Source: Granulosicoccus sp963833195 (GTDB lineage: Bacteria > Pseudomonadota > Gammaproteobacteria > Granulosicoccales > Granulosicoccaceae). From it: a DNA stretch of 64,000 nt. Both the position numbers and the translations under genes were made by a program. Position 1 is the first letter of the stretch; each line of letters starts with the position of its first letter. Where the stretch lies: NCBI GenBank assembly GCA_963833195.1, contig CAWHXF010000028.1:744001-808000 (forward strand), read 5' to 3'. Below, in pieces: positions 25,933 through 34,472 of the stretch. The notes under the pieces were generated by a model that saw nothing but the letters and a program-made list of their open reading frames with translations, was not told the DNA's origin and made no database searches.

Positions 25933-26946
25933 TCAGCCAGGTAGCGGCGCGTCCGGGCGCAGCAGGCCCTCGTTCACCAGGTCGCTCCACAGCGACGCAG
26001 GCAGCTCCGCCGCGAACCACTGCGCGTTCTGCCGCGCCTCGTTGCGCGAGCGCGGCCCCGGAATGACGCTCGCGACCAGCGGCGAGCCGAGCGGGAAGCG
26101 CAGCGCCGCCGCCTGCAGCGACACGCCGTGCGCCTCGCACACGCGCGCGATGCCGCGCGCCTTGTCCACGACGTCCTCGGGCGCCTTCGCGTAGTTCCAC
26201 GTGTCGCCGCCGGCGAGGATGCCGGAGTTGTACGGCCCGCCCAGGATGATCCCGGTGCCTTCGGCCTCGCAGCGCGGGAACAGATCGTCCAGCGGCGCCT
26301 GCTCCAGCAGCGTGTAGCGCCCCGCGAGCAGGAAGCAGTCCCAGTGACCGTGGTCCATGGCGGCCAGACACACCTCGCGCTCGTTCACGCCGAGCCCGAT
26401 CGCCTTGATGTCGCCGGCCGAGCGCAGCTCGTCGAGCGCCTTGTAGCCGCCGGACATCGCGTCGGCGAAGAGCGCATCGTTGCGCTCCTTGCCGTGCTGC
26501 ATCTCGCCGATGTCGTGCAGCAGCAGCACGTCGATGCGCGGCAGCCCGAGGCGCTGGAAGCTGTGCTCGAACGAGCGCATGACGCCGTCGTAGGTGTAGT
26601 CGTAGACGGGCGTGAACGGCAGGCAGCCCGGCCAGTCCTTCGCGTCCTCCTGGGGTGCGGCGCCGGGCTTCAGCAGCCTGCCGGCCTTCGTGGACAGGAC
26701 GTACTCGTCATCGAGGCGGCGCAGGGCATCGCCCACGAAGCGCTCGGAGCGTCCGAAGCCGTAGAACGGCGCGGTATCGATGAAGCGCAGGCCGCTGGAC
26801 AGGCCCTCGTCGATGGCACCCGCGATGTCCTCGTCGCTCACCGGACGGTGGTTGCCGGCCATGGCCGCGCAGCCCAGACCGAGCTCGGTGAGCCGCAGGC
26901 CCGTGCGGCCGAGCTCGCGGGTGGCGAAGGCGTTGTCGTCGCTCAT
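25933..26946 (-). CDS. Aldo/keto reductase (aldose dehydrogenase-like)
   Basis: A 337-residue TIM-barrel oxidoreductase. The aldo/keto reductase tetrad can be placed: Asp and Tyr in Asp-Thr-Ala-Pro-Phe-Tyr-Gly (about residues 57-62), Lys in Ser-Thr-Lys-Ala-Gly-Arg near residue 90, and His in Leu-Leu-Leu-His-Asp-Ile-Gly near residue 142. Overall layout, with Phe-Tyr-Gly-x-Gly-Arg-Ser-Glu-Arg, resembles the D-threo-aldose (L-fucose) dehydrogenase and pyridoxal 4-dehydrogenase group. The C-terminal Val-Ile-Pro-Gly-Pro-Arg-Ser-Arg segment binds the NAD(P) phosphate region. The ATG at 26946 is chosen because the frame further upstream overlaps the ligase gene out of phase. It is downstream of the sau-like genes by 46 bases. 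Confidence 0.82.
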   Translation of the reverse strand: MSDDNAFATRELGRTGLRLTELGLGCAAMAGNHRPVSDEDIAGAIDEGLSSGLRFIDTAPFYGFGRSERFVGDALRRLDDEYVLSTKAGRLLKPGAAPQEDAKDWPGCLPFTPVYDYTYDGVMRSFEHSFQRLGLPRIDVLLLHDIGEMQHGKERNDALFADAMSGGYKALDELRSAGDIKAIGLGVNEREVCLAAMDHGHWDCFLLAGRYTLLEQAPLDDLFPRCEAEGTGIILGGPYNSGILAGGDTWNYAKAPEDVVDKARGIARVCEAHGVSLQAAALRFPLGSPLVASVIPGPRSRNEARQNAQWFAAELPASLWSDLVNEGLLRPDAPLPG

Positions 26947-26992
26947 GGTGGAACACTCCGGCAGCGGGGGGCCGGCCAGCGTAGCCCGTCGG

Positions 26993-28522
26993 CTACCGGA
27001 CCGGGCGCGGGGCGTCCGCCGCGGCGCAAAGCTCCGCACAGCGCAGGCGCTGGATCTTGCCCGACGGTCCCTTCGGCAGCTCGTCGAGAAAGTGCACGCG
27101 CTCGGGGCACCGGAACGCGCCGAGCGTCGCCTCGCACGCCGCCAGCAGGGTGGCCTCCTCGACGTGCGTGCCGGGCACGCGCACGACGGCGGCCTCGACG
27201 CGCTCGCCGTAGTCCGCGCAGGCACGACCGAACGCGGCCGCCTCGAGCACGTGCGGATGCGCGAGCAGCGCCTCGTCGATCTCGCGCGGCGCGATGTTCT
27301 CGCCACCCCTGATGATGAGCTCCTTGAGCCGTCCCGTGACCCACAGGAAGCCGTCGCCGTCGAGCCGGCCGAGGTCCCCGGTGCGCAGCCAGCCGTCCGC
27401 GTCGAGCGCCGCCGCGGTGGCCGCGGCATCGCGGAAGTAGCCGGCCATGACGTTCGGTCCGCGCACGAGGATCTCGCCCTCCGCGTGCGGGCTTCCGGCG
27501 ACGCGCAGCTCGCAACCCGTCGCCCGGCCCGGCGAGCCCACGCGCCGGGCCGCCGGCGGCATCGGGTTCGTCGCGATCTGGGCGGCCGTCTCGGTCAGGC
27601 CCATCGTCTCGATCAGCGGCAGCCCGAACCTCGCCTCGAACGCGCGGTGCACGTCCGGTGCGAGCGGGGCGGACGCCGAGCGCACGAAGCGCAGCGCGTC
27701 CGCCGCGTCGCGCGCGCCCGCGCCGTGCAGCAGGTACGCCACCTGCGTGGGCACGAGGCTCGCCCACGTGCAGCGGCTTCCGGTCACCTGCCCCCAGAAG
27801 CCGGACGCCGAGAAGCGCTCCGGCAGCACCGTCGAGCCGCCCGAGACGAGCGGCCCGTAGAGCGTCACGCACAGCCCGTTGATGTGATACAGCGGCAGCG
27901 TGCACAGCGCCCGGTCGCGAGGTTCGAGCCCGTGCCCCGCCGCCACGTTGCGGCCGCCCGCCAGCAGGTTCGCGTGCGTGAGCCGTACGCCCTTGGGACG
28001 CCCCGTCGTGCCCGAGGTGTACATCAGCAGGGCGTCGTCACCGGCGGCGGGACGCGCCGGCTCCACGTCCGCTTCGCCCGCGAGCACCTCCGCGACGTCC
28101 AGCACCGCGGACGTCCCGGAATCGCACGCCGCTTCGAACGTCGCCGCGCCCAGCGCTGCCTCCACCTGCGGCCGCAGTGCCTGCGTGGTGAGCACGGCGC
28201 GCGCGCGACCGTGGCCGAGCGCGTGACCCATGATGTCGGTTCCGGCGACGAGATTGACGGCGAGCGCGCGCCGTCCGCCGTACTGGATGCCGAGCACGGC
28301 CTGCGCGGCCTCGAGGCCGTTGCCGAGCGCGAACGCGACGCTCTCGCCCGGCGCGATGCCGAGCCGCCCCAGCGCGGCGCTCGACGCGCGCGCCGAGGCG
28401 ACGAGAGCTCGGGCGTCGAGCGCCCGCCCGCCCGGCTCCAGCAGGCAGACGCCATCGGGATCGTGCGCCGCGCGCGCGTCCAGCAGGCCGCGGATCGTGC
28501 CGCAGCCCTCAGCGCCCGACAT
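26993..28522 (-). CDS. sauT: AMP-forming acyl-CoA ligase, SauT-like (putative sulfoacetate-CoA ligase)
   Basis: A protein of about 509 residues of the acyl-adenylate family. The P-loop-like motif Tyr-Thr-Ser-Gly-Thr-Thr-Gly-Arg-Pro-Lys-Gly is near residue 170, the hinge Gly-Arg-Leu-Lys-Glu-Leu-Ile-Ile-Arg-Gly-Gly-Glu-Asn near residue 405, and the catalytic Lys in Pro-Ser-Gly-Lys-Ile-Gln-Arg near residue 488. The short format is that of oxalate/malonate-type and SauT ligases. Its stop/start overlap with an acylating dehydrogenase of the SauS type makes SauT the best reading: activation of sulfoacetate to sulfoacetyl-CoA. The ATG at 28522 gives the family-like start; one at 28537 adds five residues. 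Substrate remains an inference from context; another short acid is possible. Confidence 0.6.
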   Translation of the reverse strand: MSGAEGCGTIRGLLDARAAHDPDGVCLLEPGGRALDARALVASARASSAALGRLGIAPGESVAFALGNGLEAAQAVLGIQYGGRRALAVNLVAGTDIMGHALGHGRARAVLTTQALRPQVEAALGAATFEAACDSGTSAVLDVAEVLAGEADVEPARPAAGDDALLMYTSGTTGRPKGVRLTHANLLAGGRNVAAGHGLEPRDRALCTLPLYHINGLCVTLYGPLVSGGSTVLPERFSASGFWGQVTGSRCTWASLVPTQVAYLLHGAGARDAADALRFVRSASAPLAPDVHRAFEARFGLPLIETMGLTETAAQIATNPMPPAARRVGSPGRATGCELRVAGSPHAEGEILVRGPNVMAGYFRDAAATAAALDADGWLRTGDLGRLDGDGFLWVTGRLKELIIRGGENIAPREIDEALLAHPHVLEAAAFGRACADYGERVEAAVVRVPGTHVEEATLLAACEATLGAFRCPERVHFLDELPKGPSGKIQRLRCAELCAAADAPRPVR

Positions 28523-29948
28523 GCGCCCAGTAGTCATCGAAGATCGTCTCGATCGCGGGCTCGCGCTTCGGGATCGGCCGCACGATGCGCGTGCGGTTCA
28601 CGAAGTGGCGCCAGTGCAGGTTGTCGTCGATCACGTTGCCGCCCCACGTGCCGCAGCCCATGGACAGCGAGAACGGCAACCCGTTGTCGAACGCACCGCC
28701 CGTCGCGAAGCAGTGCGCCTGGTCGAGGATCACGCGGCACGTGGGCAGCCGCGTCGCGAGCGCGAGCGCGCGCGCCTCGCGCACGGCGTCGCCGGAGTGC
28801 AGCCCCACCGAATGCCCGGCCCCCTGGTACGCGAGGATGCGGTCCGCACGCTCGAGCGCGGCATCGAAGTCCCGCACCGTGTGCAGCGTGAGCACGAGCG
28901 ACAGCTTCTCGCCGGATTCGGGGTGGCCGGGCCCGACGCCGCCGGCGTCCAGCAGCACGAAGCGCGCATCGCCCGGATCGTCGACATCGAGCCCCGCGCC
29001 GTCGAGCAGCACGTCGATGTCCTTCGCGATCAGACGTCGGTTCAGGTGCCCGCCGTCGAACAATGCCGCGTGCAATCGGGCGGCGTTGCCCGCGTCCAGG
29101 AGCCGTCCCCCTTCGGCATGCAGCGCCGCCAGCAGCCGATCGCGCATCGGCTGCACCACGATCAGCTGGTTCTCGGACGAGCACGATGTCGCGTTGTCGA
29201 AGGTCTTGGACGCCGCGATGAGCCGCGCCGCCGCCACGGGATCCGCCGCCTCGTCGACGATCACGGTCGCGTTGCCCGCCCCGACGCCGAGCGCGGGCGT
29301 GCCGCTGGCGTAGGCGCGGCGCACGTTGTCCTGGCTGCCCGTCGCGACCACGAGGTCGACGGCGCGCAGCAGCCGCTCCGTCTTCGCCTTGGAGGCCGGC
29401 GCCGGCAGCATCTGCACGAGGTCCGGATCGATCCCGGCACGCTCGAGCTCGGCGTGAGCGAACCCGACCAGCGCCTCGCACACCGGCGCACCCGCGGGCG
29501 ACGGCGCGAGCACGATCGCGTTGCCGCATGCGAGCGCGTTGATCGCGTTGTTCGCCGGTGTGGCCGCCGGGTTGGTCGACGGCACGATCGCGCCGACCAC
29601 GCCGACCGGGCGCAGCAGCTCGGTGAGCCCGAGCGAAGGCTCCTCGCGCACGATGCCCGTGGTGCGCGCGCCGCGCAGGTCGCGCAGCAGGCCGAGCGTC
29701 TTCCTGTGGTTCTTCGCGATCTTGTCGTCGATGCGGCCGAGCCCGGTGGACTCGACCGCCAGCGCAGAGAGCGCCGCGTTGCGCGCGGGCTCCATGATCG
29801 CCCAGCCCACGGCGAGGGCCGCCCGGGCGAGACGCGCCTGGTCCGCGCCCCGCGCGTAGGCGATCTGCGCGGCGCGAGCGCGCGCAACCGAGTCGTCGAC
29901 GGCTCGCGCGCCGTCCTCGGCGGGTGCCGGCGCGTGCGCGGCGCTCAC
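28509..29948 (-). CDS. sauS: Acylating aldehyde dehydrogenase, SauS-like (sulfoacetaldehyde dehydrogenase)
   Basis: A 479-residue CoA-dependent (acylating) aldehyde dehydrogenase. The active-site Cys is at residue 256 in Phe-Asp-Asn-Ala-Thr-Ser-Cys-Ser-Ser-Glu-Asn, the form seen in sulfoacetaldehyde dehydrogenase SauS rather than in AdhE or EutE. Cofactor-site features include Pro-Ser-Thr-Asn-Pro-Ala near residue 123 and Gly-Ser-Gln-Asp-Asn-Val near residue 204. In the known pathway SauT makes sulfoacetyl-CoA and SauS reduces it to sulfoacetaldehyde, which Xsc then cleaves; xsc is not in this window. The GTG start (29948-29946) overlaps the tctC stop by four bases, and the stop overlaps the ligase start, so the genes form one translational unit. 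Acetaldehyde or succinic semialdehyde specificity cannot be excluded. Confidence 0.68.
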   Translation of the reverse strand: MSAAHAPAPAEDGARAVDDSVARARAAQIAYARGADQARLARAALAVGWAIMEPARNAALSALAVESTGLGRIDDKIAKNHRKTLGLLRDLRGARTTGIVREEPSLGLTELLRPVGVVGAIVPSTNPAATPANNAINALACGNAIVLAPSPAGAPVCEALVGFAHAELERAGIDPDLVQMLPAPASKAKTERLLRAVDLVVATGSQDNVRRAYASGTPALGVGAGNATVIVDEAADPVAAARLIAASKTFDNATSCSSENQLIVVQPMRDRLLAALHAEGGRLLDAGNAARLHAALFDGGHLNRRLIAKDIDVLLDGAGLDVDDPGDARFVLLDAGGVGPGHPESGEKLSLVLTLHTVRDFDAALERADRILAYQGAGHSVGLHSGDAVREARALALATRLPTCRVILDQAHCFATGGAFDNGLPFSLSMGCGTWGGNVIDDNLHWRHFVNRTRIVRPIPKREPAIETIFDDYWAHVGR

Positions 29949-30913
29949 TTCAGGCCCGCGAGCAGCTCGGTCAGCGTGGCCTGACGCGCATCCCACATGG
30001 CCATCACCTCGTCGCGGCCCATGATCCGCATCGGCGAGCCACCGGCTTCCATCTGCGCGGCGACGCGATCGTTCGCGAACATCTCCGGCACCTTCGCGGC
30101 CAGCATCTCGACGACGTCGTCGGGCGTGCCCTTCGGCACCATCACGCCGCGGAAGTTGACGGAGGCGTCGTCGATGTCGTAGCCCGCTTCCCGCAGCGTC
30201 GGCACGTCGGGCAGGAACTCGCTGCGCTCGAGGTCCGCGACCGCGAGCACCTTCACGGTCCCCGCCTCCTGCGCGCGAAAGGCGTCGGAGAGATTGTTGA
30301 TGCCCCCGACCACATCGCCCGCGATGACTGCCTTCATCGCGGCGGCACCGCCCCCCGCGGTCGGGATGTAGACCGCCTTGGCGCCGGTCGCCTTCTCCAG
30401 CTGCAGCGCGGCGATGTGATGGCCGACGTAGAGCCCGGCCCCGGACAGAGTGACCTTGCCGGGGTTCTCGGAAGCGTAGGCGACGAGCTCCTGGATGGTG
30501 TCGTAGGGGCTATCGGCCGGCACGACGACGACGGCGGGATCGGCGCCCCAGTTCGCGATGGGCTCGAAGGCGTCCTTGTCGTACTGCACCCCGCCTTCGA
30601 TGGACTGCGCGATGAAGTGCGGGATGTTGTAGGCCGCCAGCGTGTAGCCGTCCTCCTCGGCCTCCGAGGCGAACCAGTTCCACCCGACCCGGCCGCCGGC
30701 GCCCGGCTTGTTGATGATCACCATCGGCTGGCCGAGGTATTCCTCGTTGCCGGCGACCATCGTGACGATGCGCGCCTGGAAGTCGGTCGCTCCCCCGGCG
30801 CCATAGCTGACCATCAGCGACACGGGACGATCGGGATAGTCCGCGGCGTGCAGCGCGGGCGCGAGACCGAGTGCGATGGTCGTGGCGGCGCCGAGCAGGT
30901 GACGTCGAAGCAT
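29945..30913 (-). CDS. tctC: Tripartite tricarboxylate transporter binding protein TctC
   Basis: A 322-residue periplasmic binding protein of the TctC/Bug family. The signal peptide ends near Leu-His-Ala (residue 23). The mature start Tyr-Pro-Asp-Arg-Pro-Val-Ser-Leu-Met-Val and the Tyr-Gly-Ala-Gly-Gly-Ala-Thr-Asp loop are family hallmarks; the Asp in this loop contacts the ligand carboxylate in solved relatives. A GGAGAG site precedes the ATG. It is followed (on the minus strand) by sauS and sauT and preceded by tctB and tctA, so it very likely delivers the substrate those enzymes use. Intact, unlike the tctC remnant at 21.8-22.1 kb, and clearly different from it in sequence. Confidence 0.88.
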   Translation of the reverse strand: MLRRHLLGAATTIALGLAPALHAADYPDRPVSLMVSYGAGGATDFQARIVTMVAGNEEYLGQPMVIINKPGAGGRVGWNWFASEAEEDGYTLAAYNIPHFIAQSIEGGVQYDKDAFEPIANWGADPAVVVVPADSPYDTIQELVAYASENPGKVTLSGAGLYVGHHIAALQLEKATGAKAVYIPTAGGGAAAMKAVIAGDVVGGINNLSDAFRAQEAGTVKVLAVADLERSEFLPDVPTLREAGYDIDDASVNFRGVMVPKGTPDDVVEMLAAKVPEMFANDRVAAQMEAGGSPMRIMGRDEVMAMWDARQATLTELLAGLK

Positions 30914-30936
30914 GGAAAGTCTCTCCGGTGAAACGA

Positions 30937-31404
30937 TCAGAAGAAGACGCCGCGCGGCGTCTGGACCTTGAGCAGCCACGCGAACAGCGCGTGGACGACG
31001 AACAGCACGGCGAACGCGATACCGATGCGCCGTGCCCAGGAACCGATGCGCGCCCGCGGACGCGGGTCGTACAGCGAGTGCAGCGCCACGAACGCGAGAA
31101 ACGACGCGGCGTAGAAGCCGAGCGCCTTCGCGGCGAACAGCACGTACACGAGCATCACGACGATGCCCGGCGCCACGCGCCGCACGGTGCCCGCGTCGAG
31201 GCCCCGCCCGACGCGCGCGAACCCGAGCGCGGCGCGCACGAGGTTCCACAGCGCGAGGCCGAGCATCACGCCGGATATCAGGCGCGGGAACAGGAACGCC
31301 GCGGCCGGCTCGCGCGTGAAGCTGAGCCAGGCGACGGTGGCGGCGAGCGCGAGCACGCCGAGCGCGGGTGCGAGGTGCTGCGCGCGCGAGGCGGTGCCGC
31401 TCAC
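30937..31404 (-). CDS. tctB: Tripartite tricarboxylate transporter small subunit TctB
   Basis: A 155-residue membrane protein with four hydrophobic segments, the normal size and layout of TctB (DUF1468). The first helix is followed by Ala-Phe-Leu-Phe-Pro-Arg-Leu-Ile-Ser-Gly, a common TctB feature. The reading frame is open far upstream, but that part is an out-of-phase copy of tctA. The GTG at 31404-31402 overlaps the tctA stop by four bases (GTGA) and places the first helix correctly. It ends 23 bases before tctC. The subunit is required for proton-coupled transport with TctA, with an unclear mechanistic role. Confidence 0.82.
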   Translation of the reverse strand: MSGTASRAQHLAPALGVLALAATVAWLSFTREPAAAFLFPRLISGVMLGLALWNLVRAALGFARVGRGLDAGTVRRVAPGIVVMLVYVLFAAKALGFYAASFLAFVALHSLYDPRPRARIGSWARRIGIAFAVLFVVHALFAWLLKVQTPRGVFF

Positions 31405-32933
31405 GCCCGACCCCGTGCCGACGCGTCGCCGGGCGCGGCGGGCTCCGCGACGGGCGCGACGCGCCGGGTGGTGAAGAAGCTCCAGCCGATCGACGCGACG
31501 ACCAGCGCGATCAACGCAAGGTTCAGCGCGCCGTGCGTGAAGTACACCCATGGCCCGTCCATCGCCGCCGCGATCATGCCGCCCTGCACGAAGTTCGCCT
31601 CGGCGATGGGTCCGAGGATGAGCCCGAGCACGAGCGGCGCGGCCGAGAACCCGAAGCGCTCGAGCACGTACATGCCGAGACCCAGCACGATCATGACGTG
31701 CACGTCGCCCATCGACTGCTGCACCGAGTAGGCGCCGAACAGCGCGAGCACGAGCACCGCGGGCGCCATGATGGCGGGCGGCACGTGCGCGAGCCGCGCG
31801 GCGCGCCCCGCGACCGCGATGCCGAACATGACCATGAGCAGCTGTCCGATCAGCATCGAGTCGATGAACGTCCAGGCGACCTCGGGGTGATTCACGAAGA
31901 GATCGGGCCCCGGGAAGATGCCGTGGATCAGCAATCCGCCGAGCAGCACGGCCGCGGTGGGGCTGCCGGGTATGGACAACGTGAGCAGCGGCACGAGCGA
32001 GGGGCCGACCATCGCGTTGTTCGCGGACTCCGCCGCGATGACCCCGGCCGGATGACCGGTGCCGAAGCGCTCGCGCTCGGGCGAGAACTTCCTCGTCTGA
32101 TCGTAGGCGAGCAGCCCCGCGATCTGACCGCCGACGCCCGGGATCAGCCCGATGAACGAGCCGACGGCCGTGCCGATGCCGAGCGCGCGCGCGTTGCCCG
32201 CCAGTATCCGCGCCGAGTCGGCGAGCCGCTGCGAGCGCACGATCACGGTTTCGATGCCGCCCGCGCCGCGCCCCTTCGCGAACATCTCGATCACCTGCGG
32301 GATCGCGAAGATGCCGATGAGCGCGGTGATGACGTTGACTCCGCCGGTCAGCGAGTCGTGGAACACGAAACGCTGCGCGCCCTGGATGTCGTCGTAGCCG
32401 ATCATCGACAGCCACAGGCCGAGACACCCCGACAGCAACCCCTTCACGAACGACTTCGAGTCCAGCGAGCCGATCACGGTCACGCCGAGAATCGCCATCC
32501 AGAAGAGGTGCGACGGGCCGAACGCGAGCGCCCAGCGCGCGAGCACGGGCGTCAGGAAGATCAGCAGCAGCACGCCGACGACGCCGCCCACGCCGGACGC
32601 CATGAACGACAGGTGCAGCGCGCGCGTGCCGTCGCCGCGCCGGGCCATCTCGTGACCGTCGAGCGCCGTCGCGATGTTCGCGGGCGCGCCCGGGATCTTG
32701 AGCAGGATGGCGCTCACCGCGCCGCCCGCCACGGTCGCGGTGTACGCCGCGCCTAGCAGGATCAACCCTTCCGTGGGCTGCAACTGGAACGTGAACGGAA
32801 TCAGCAGCGCCACCGCCATCGTCGGCGACAAGCCCGGGGTGGCCCCGAGGATCAACCCGCCGATCGTGCCGCCGATCAGCAGCAGGAACGGCAACGGCTC
32901 GAACACTCCGCCGAAGTACTGAAGGAACTCCAC
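31401..32933 (-). CDS. tctA: Tripartite tricarboxylate transporter large permease TctA
   Basis: A 510-residue integral membrane protein of about twelve helices. The two family signatures are present: Gly-Ala-Thr-Pro-Gly-Leu-Ser-Pro-Thr near residue 30 and Gly-Leu-Ile-Pro-Gly-Val-Gly-Gly-Gln in the second half. The start is set by a GGAGGT ribosome site nine bases before the GTG at 32933; ATGs at 32966 and 32960 lie upstream of that site and are less likely. First gene of the tctA-tctB-tctC-sauS-sauT run. A specific substrate cannot be read, but the downstream enzymes suggest sulfoacetate or a similar small acid rather than citrate. Confidence 0.88.
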   Translation of the reverse strand: MEFLQYFGGVFEPLPFLLLIGGTIGGLILGATPGLSPTMAVALLIPFTFQLQPTEGLILLGAAYTATVAGGAVSAILLKIPGAPANIATALDGHEMARRGDGTRALHLSFMASGVGGVVGVLLLIFLTPVLARWALAFGPSHLFWMAILGVTVIGSLDSKSFVKGLLSGCLGLWLSMIGYDDIQGAQRFVFHDSLTGGVNVITALIGIFAIPQVIEMFAKGRGAGGIETVIVRSQRLADSARILAGNARALGIGTAVGSFIGLIPGVGGQIAGLLAYDQTRKFSPERERFGTGHPAGVIAAESANNAMVGPSLVPLLTLSIPGSPTAAVLLGGLLIHGIFPGPDLFVNHPEVAWTFIDSMLIGQLLMVMFGIAVAGRAARLAHVPPAIMAPAVLVLALFGAYSVQQSMGDVHVMIVLGLGMYVLERFGFSAAPLVLGLILGPIAEANFVQGGMIAAAMDGPWVYFTHGALNLALIALVVASIGWSFFTTRRVAPVAEPAAPGDASARGRA

Positions 32934-33127
32934 CCGATCGCCACCTCCGCCCTCGACCATTCGCATCCTGCCGGATGCAAGCAGGATTGCAAGCGTTTGC
33001 TTCGGGGCACTTCGTACCAGGTGGCACGAATCGACGGCGGAACGGACGAGCGCGATGCATTCGAGAAGGCGCGCGTTCCGACGCCGGACGAGACCATGCC
33101 TCCACGAGCGCCGTACACCTTCCTCTC

Positions 33128-33310
33128 GTGCGCGACGCGCGCATCGGCGACCGGCCGTGCGCCCTCGAGATCTATTCCCCCGAAGTGCTGCGCGGCCAGC
33201 AGATGCAGGGGCGGCATGCGACGATCACGAACGCGGGCCTGCCGTGGCTCGTGGCGGACACCGTGCTCGTGCAGCGGGCGCCGGGCGCGGGTTCGGGCGC
33301 GGAGCCATGA
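33128..33310 (+). other. Orphan coding-like fragment, about 60 codons
   Basis: Between tctA and dctP lie 403 bases without a complete gene. From about 33128 to a TGA at 33308-33310 one frame shows protein-like composition and strong G/C third positions, including a Leu-Glu-Ile-Tyr-Ser-Pro-Glu-Val-Leu segment and a Gly-Leu-Pro-Trp-Leu-Val-Ala-Asp-Thr-Val run. The same frame opens with an ATG at 32975, but the sequence before about 33120 looks random, so this may be the tail of a lost gene. I do not recognise the family. The remainder of the gap shows nothing clear apart from the ribosome site of tctA at its left edge. Confidence 0.35.
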
Positions 33311-33336
33311 GCTCCCGTGCGTCTACGCCGTAGTCA

Positions 33337-34407
33337 TCAGCCCCCGCGCTGGGACAACATCACCGCATCGAACAGCGTCGAGTACTCGCGCGCCGATGCA
33401 AGATACGCCTCGTAGCTCTCGCGCACCTTCGCGAAGTTGTCCGAGTCCTTCGCCAGACGATCCATCACCGTCACCGTCGCCCCCTTCAGCGCCTCGATAA
33501 CGTCGTCGGGAAACGCACGGAAGTCCACGCCCTCCTCGCGCAGCTGCCCGAGCGCGCGCGCGTTGAACCAGTCGAACTGCGCGAGCGTCTCGGCGGAGGT
33601 CGCCTCGGCGGCGTTCCGGACGATGGTCTGCAGGTCGGCGGGCAGCTCGGCCCAGGCATCGGCGTTGACGACGATCTCGAGCGCCGCGCCCGGCTCGTGG
33701 AACGCCGGCACGTAGCACAGCTTCGTGACCTTGTAGAGCCCGAACGCCTGGTCCAGCATGGGCCCGACCCACTCGGCCGCGTCGATGGCGCCGGAGTTGA
33801 ACGCGGTGAAGATCTCGGGCGGCGGCAGCAGCACCGCGTTGGTACCGAGCTCGCGCATGGCCTCGCCGCCGAGGCCCGCGATGCGCATGTTCAACCCCTT
33901 CAGGTCGGCGACGCTCTCGATGGGCTCTCGGAACCAGCCGGCGCTCTGGATGCCGGAGTTGCCGGAGTAGATCGGCACGAGGTTGCGCTCGGCATAGATC
34001 TCGTCCCACAGCTCCTGGCCGCCGCCGAAGCGCAGCCACGCGGCGTGCTCGGTGGCCGACAGCCCGAACGGCACGGTGCTGAAGAAGTGCAGCGCGGGGT
34101 CCTTGCCGGCCGCGTAGTAGGGCGTGGAGTGGCCGATCTCGGCGGTGCCCTGCTGCACGGCATCCTCCACGGCGAACGGCGGCACGAGTTCCCCGGCGCT
34201 GAAGACCTTGAGCACCAGCCGCCCGTCGCTCATGTCCTTCACCCGCTCGGCGAAGCTCGTGACGTTGGTGCCGACGCCCGGGGCCTGCGCCGGGAAGCTC
34301 GTCGGCAGCTTCCACTCGAACGTGCGGCGCGTCTGCTGCGCGATGGCGGGGGCGGCGACGACCGTGCCGACGGCGGCGGTCCCGGCGATGAAGTCACGAC
34401 GTTTCAA
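33337..34407 (-). CDS. dctP: TRAP transporter solute-binding protein DctP
   Basis: A 356-residue periplasmic binding protein of the DctP family. Residues 1-24 form a signal with a twin-arginine-like Lys-Arg-Arg-Asp-Phe followed by a hydrophobic stretch ending Ala-Ile-Ala-Gln, so Tat export is likely, as for a subset of TRAP binding proteins. Mature sequence features include Trp-Lys-Leu-Pro-Thr-Ser-Phe and Phe-Ser-Ala-Gly-Glu-Leu-Val-Pro near residue 70. The second lobe has Gly-Leu-Asn-Met-Arg-Ile-Ala-Gly-Leu-Gly-Gly-Glu, containing the Arg that usually binds the ligand carboxylate. The only start at the signal is a TTG. Residues resemble the group that takes up 2-oxo or hydroxy acids and related compounds, but the ligand is not certain. 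Confidence 0.85.
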   Translation of the reverse strand: MKRRDFIAGTAAVGTVVAAPAIAQQTRRTFEWKLPTSFPAQAPGVGTNVTSFAERVKDMSDGRLVLKVFSAGELVPPFAVEDAVQQGTAEIGHSTPYYAAGKDPALHFFSTVPFGLSATEHAAWLRFGGGQELWDEIYAERNLVPIYSGNSGIQSAGWFREPIESVADLKGLNMRIAGLGGEAMRELGTNAVLLPPPEIFTAFNSGAIDAAEWVGPMLDQAFGLYKVTKLCYVPAFHEPGAALEIVVNADAWAELPADLQTIVRNAAEATSAETLAQFDWFNARALGQLREEGVDFRAFPDDVIEALKGATVTVMDRLAKDSDNFAKVRESYEAYLASAREYSTLFDAVMLSQRGG

Positions 34408-34472
34408 GGGCGGAGGTTCCGTGGGATGGCACGCGTGGGCGCGGGTGGGGGCCGCGCGCGCGCAAGACCCCG

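Noticed and set aside
32975..33127. ATG-started extension of the orphan fragment
   Set aside because: Sequence before about 33120 lacks protein-like composition and no ribosome site precedes the ATG.
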